DNA of 42,420 nt, from positions 1-42,420 of the forward strand of contig JAAYZX010000039.1 in the NCBI GenBank assembly GCA_012514635.1, in the 5' to 3' direction. Within the stretch, counting starts at the first letter, position 1; every line of letters begins with the position of its first letter. The notes under the pieces were generated by a model. The model saw only the letters and a program-made list of their open reading frames with translations. It had not been told where the DNA came from and ran no database searches. The position numbers and the translations under genes were made by a program. This DNA is from Actinomycetota bacterium (GTDB lineage Bacteria; Actinomycetota; Thermoleophilia; RBG-16-64-13). Positions 41,637 through 42,420 of the stretch are shown in pieces.

Positions 41637-42420
41637 AGCAATATGAAGTGGACAAATCCATCCCCATCGACCGCATCCTGGTCTCCATTCTCCAGAAGCG
41701 GCTCAAGAGCATCACCGAAGAGATGAGTATCGCCATGTCCCGTACTACACGATCTCCCATTCTCTGTGAAGCCCAAGATTTCGTGACCGGTCTCTACGAC
41801 TACAAGGGCGATATGCTGGAGCAGAAGGAGAACCTGCCCATCCTTGCCTTCTCGCTGCAGCCGGTGTGCAAATACATCATCGACTATTACGGCGACGACA
41901 TCCATGACGGCGACGTCATCTTCCACAACGACGTCTTCTCCATGGGCAATCAGAACAACGACGTAGCCGCCTATAAGCCCATCTTTTGGGAGGGCGAGCT
42001 GGTGGCTTGGGCGGCTGTGAAGGGCCACCAGGCCGATGTGGGCGGCAATGTACGCGGATCATACAATCCGCGGGCCACGGAAGTGTGGCAGGAGACGCTG
42101 CGCATCCCACCCATCAAGGTGTACGAGAAGGGTAAGCTACGTAAGGACGTGTGGGACCTGATCTTTGCCAACGTGCGCCTGGATATCGTGGCCGAGGATA
42201 TGCGCGCCGAGATCGGCAGCTGCGTGGTGGGTGAGCGCGGTATTCATAAGATCCTGGAGCGCTACGGCCGCCCCGTCTTTGAAGCCCACAAGGAATTCCT
42301 CTTCGACTCTACCGAGCAGATGATGCGCAGCGAGCTGCGCTCCATCCCGGACGGCACTTACGTGGGTGAGTCTTACGCCTATTACGATGGGGTCACCCCC
42401 GGCTCCAAATACAAGATCAA
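41633..42420 (+). CDS. hydantoinase B/oxoprolinase-type subunit, N-terminal part
   Basis: The frame starts at the ATG at 41633-41635, overlapping the large-subunit stop (ATGA), and is still open at the right edge after 262 residues. It matches the HyuB/AcxB family: IDRILVSILQKRLKSITEEM, SPILCEAQDF, a metal-site-like FHNDVFSMGNQNNDV segment and KGHQADVGGNVRGSYNP. Members are ATP-dependent hydantoinases or carboxylase alpha subunits, and they normally pair with HyuA, which should lie just beyond the window. Coupling with a molybdenum hydroxylase suggests a ring-oxidation-then-opening route for a heterocycle, as inference. Confidence 0.93.
   Translation, partial: MKQYEVDKSIPIDRILVSILQKRLKSITEEMSIAMSRTTRSPILCEAQDFVTGLYDYKGDMLEQKENLPILAFSLQPVCKYIIDYYGDDIHDGDVIFHNDVFSMGNQNNDVAAYKPIFWEGELVAWAAVKGHQADVGGNVRGSYNPRATEVWQETLRIPPIKVYEKGKLRKDVWDLIFANVRLDIVAEDMRAEIGSCVVGERGIHKILERYGRPVFEAHKEFLFDSTEQMMRSELRSIPDGTYVGESYAYYDGVTPGSKYKI

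Noticed and set aside
1-42420. CRISPR array, insertion sequences or prophage
   Set aside because: No regularly spaced repeats, transposase, integrase or phage structural genes are visible on either strand.

Overview
The window is a dense bacterial chromosome segment of moderately high GC. It uses many GTG and TTG starts, has strong GGAGG-type ribosome sites, and its neighbouring genes often overlap (ATGA junctions). I see no insertion sequence, phage gene, CRISPR array or rRNA, and no gap over 300 bases without a gene. The mix fits a deep-branching or anaerobic actinobacterial-type lineage (Coriobacteriia-, Geothermincolia- or Thermoleophilia-like): a Lys/Ala-tailed topoisomerase, the topA-tmk-holB-ricT order, complex I plus FixABCX, DUF1989, DUF3870 and a CoA-transferase module. 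The exact group is inference only.

1-9.5 kb, all on the minus strand, is an energy and acyl-CoA block. In transcription order it runs: DUF3870 protein, CaiB/BaiF-type CoA-transferase, acyl-CoA dehydrogenase, fixC, fixX, fixA, fixB, a DUF1989 protein, then nuoA, nuoB, nuoC and nuoD (nuoD runs off the left edge). The logic is to activate an acid as a CoA ester, oxidise or reduce it with the dehydrogenase, pass electrons through a FixABCX (bifurcating-type) flavoprotein complex to quinone and ferredoxin, and handle quinol or NADH with complex I.

9.7-17.1 kb, plus strand: ychF, a very unusual FadR-type regulator fused to a HAD phosphatase, a penicillin-acylase-family Ntn hydrolase without a signal peptide, and a MoxR ATPase/VWA pair. 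17.2-22.6 kb is mixed: a membrane protein, a methyltransferase with its core deleted, class I fructose-1,6-bisphosphatase, a transglutaminase-like membrane protein, an amidohydrolase/deaminase, a TPR membrane protein and a STAS protein. 22.7-28.1 kb is a tight information-processing operon: archaeal-type topA, tmk, holB and ricT, followed by tRNA-Thr(CGT) with its own good promoter.

28.5-33.3 kb: an HMA-like protein without metal cysteines, DUF488, a thiolase-like protein without the nucleophilic cysteine paired with a DUF35 partner, an MFS transporter and a PaaI-type thioesterase. 33.5-37.5 kb: a two-gene Mre11/Rad50-like (SbcCD-like) pair in which the nuclease has two altered metal-ligand positions and the ATPase has a beta-rich insert instead of a zinc hook. 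37.5-42.4 kb: a promoter followed by a molybdenum hydroxylase (fused FeS-FAD subunit, then molybdopterin subunit) and a hydantoinase-B-type gene cut by the right edge.

A recurrent theme is long, GC-rich, near-perfect hairpins without T-tracts. They lie between genes (2945, 6377, 17124, 19343, 19384, 33344) and in three places lie inside coding sequence (start of the penicillin acylase, end of the transglutaminase-like gene, fusion joint of the hydroxylase). The strongest candidates for something undescribed are the FadR-HAD fusion, the altered SbcCD-like pair, and this hairpin population.
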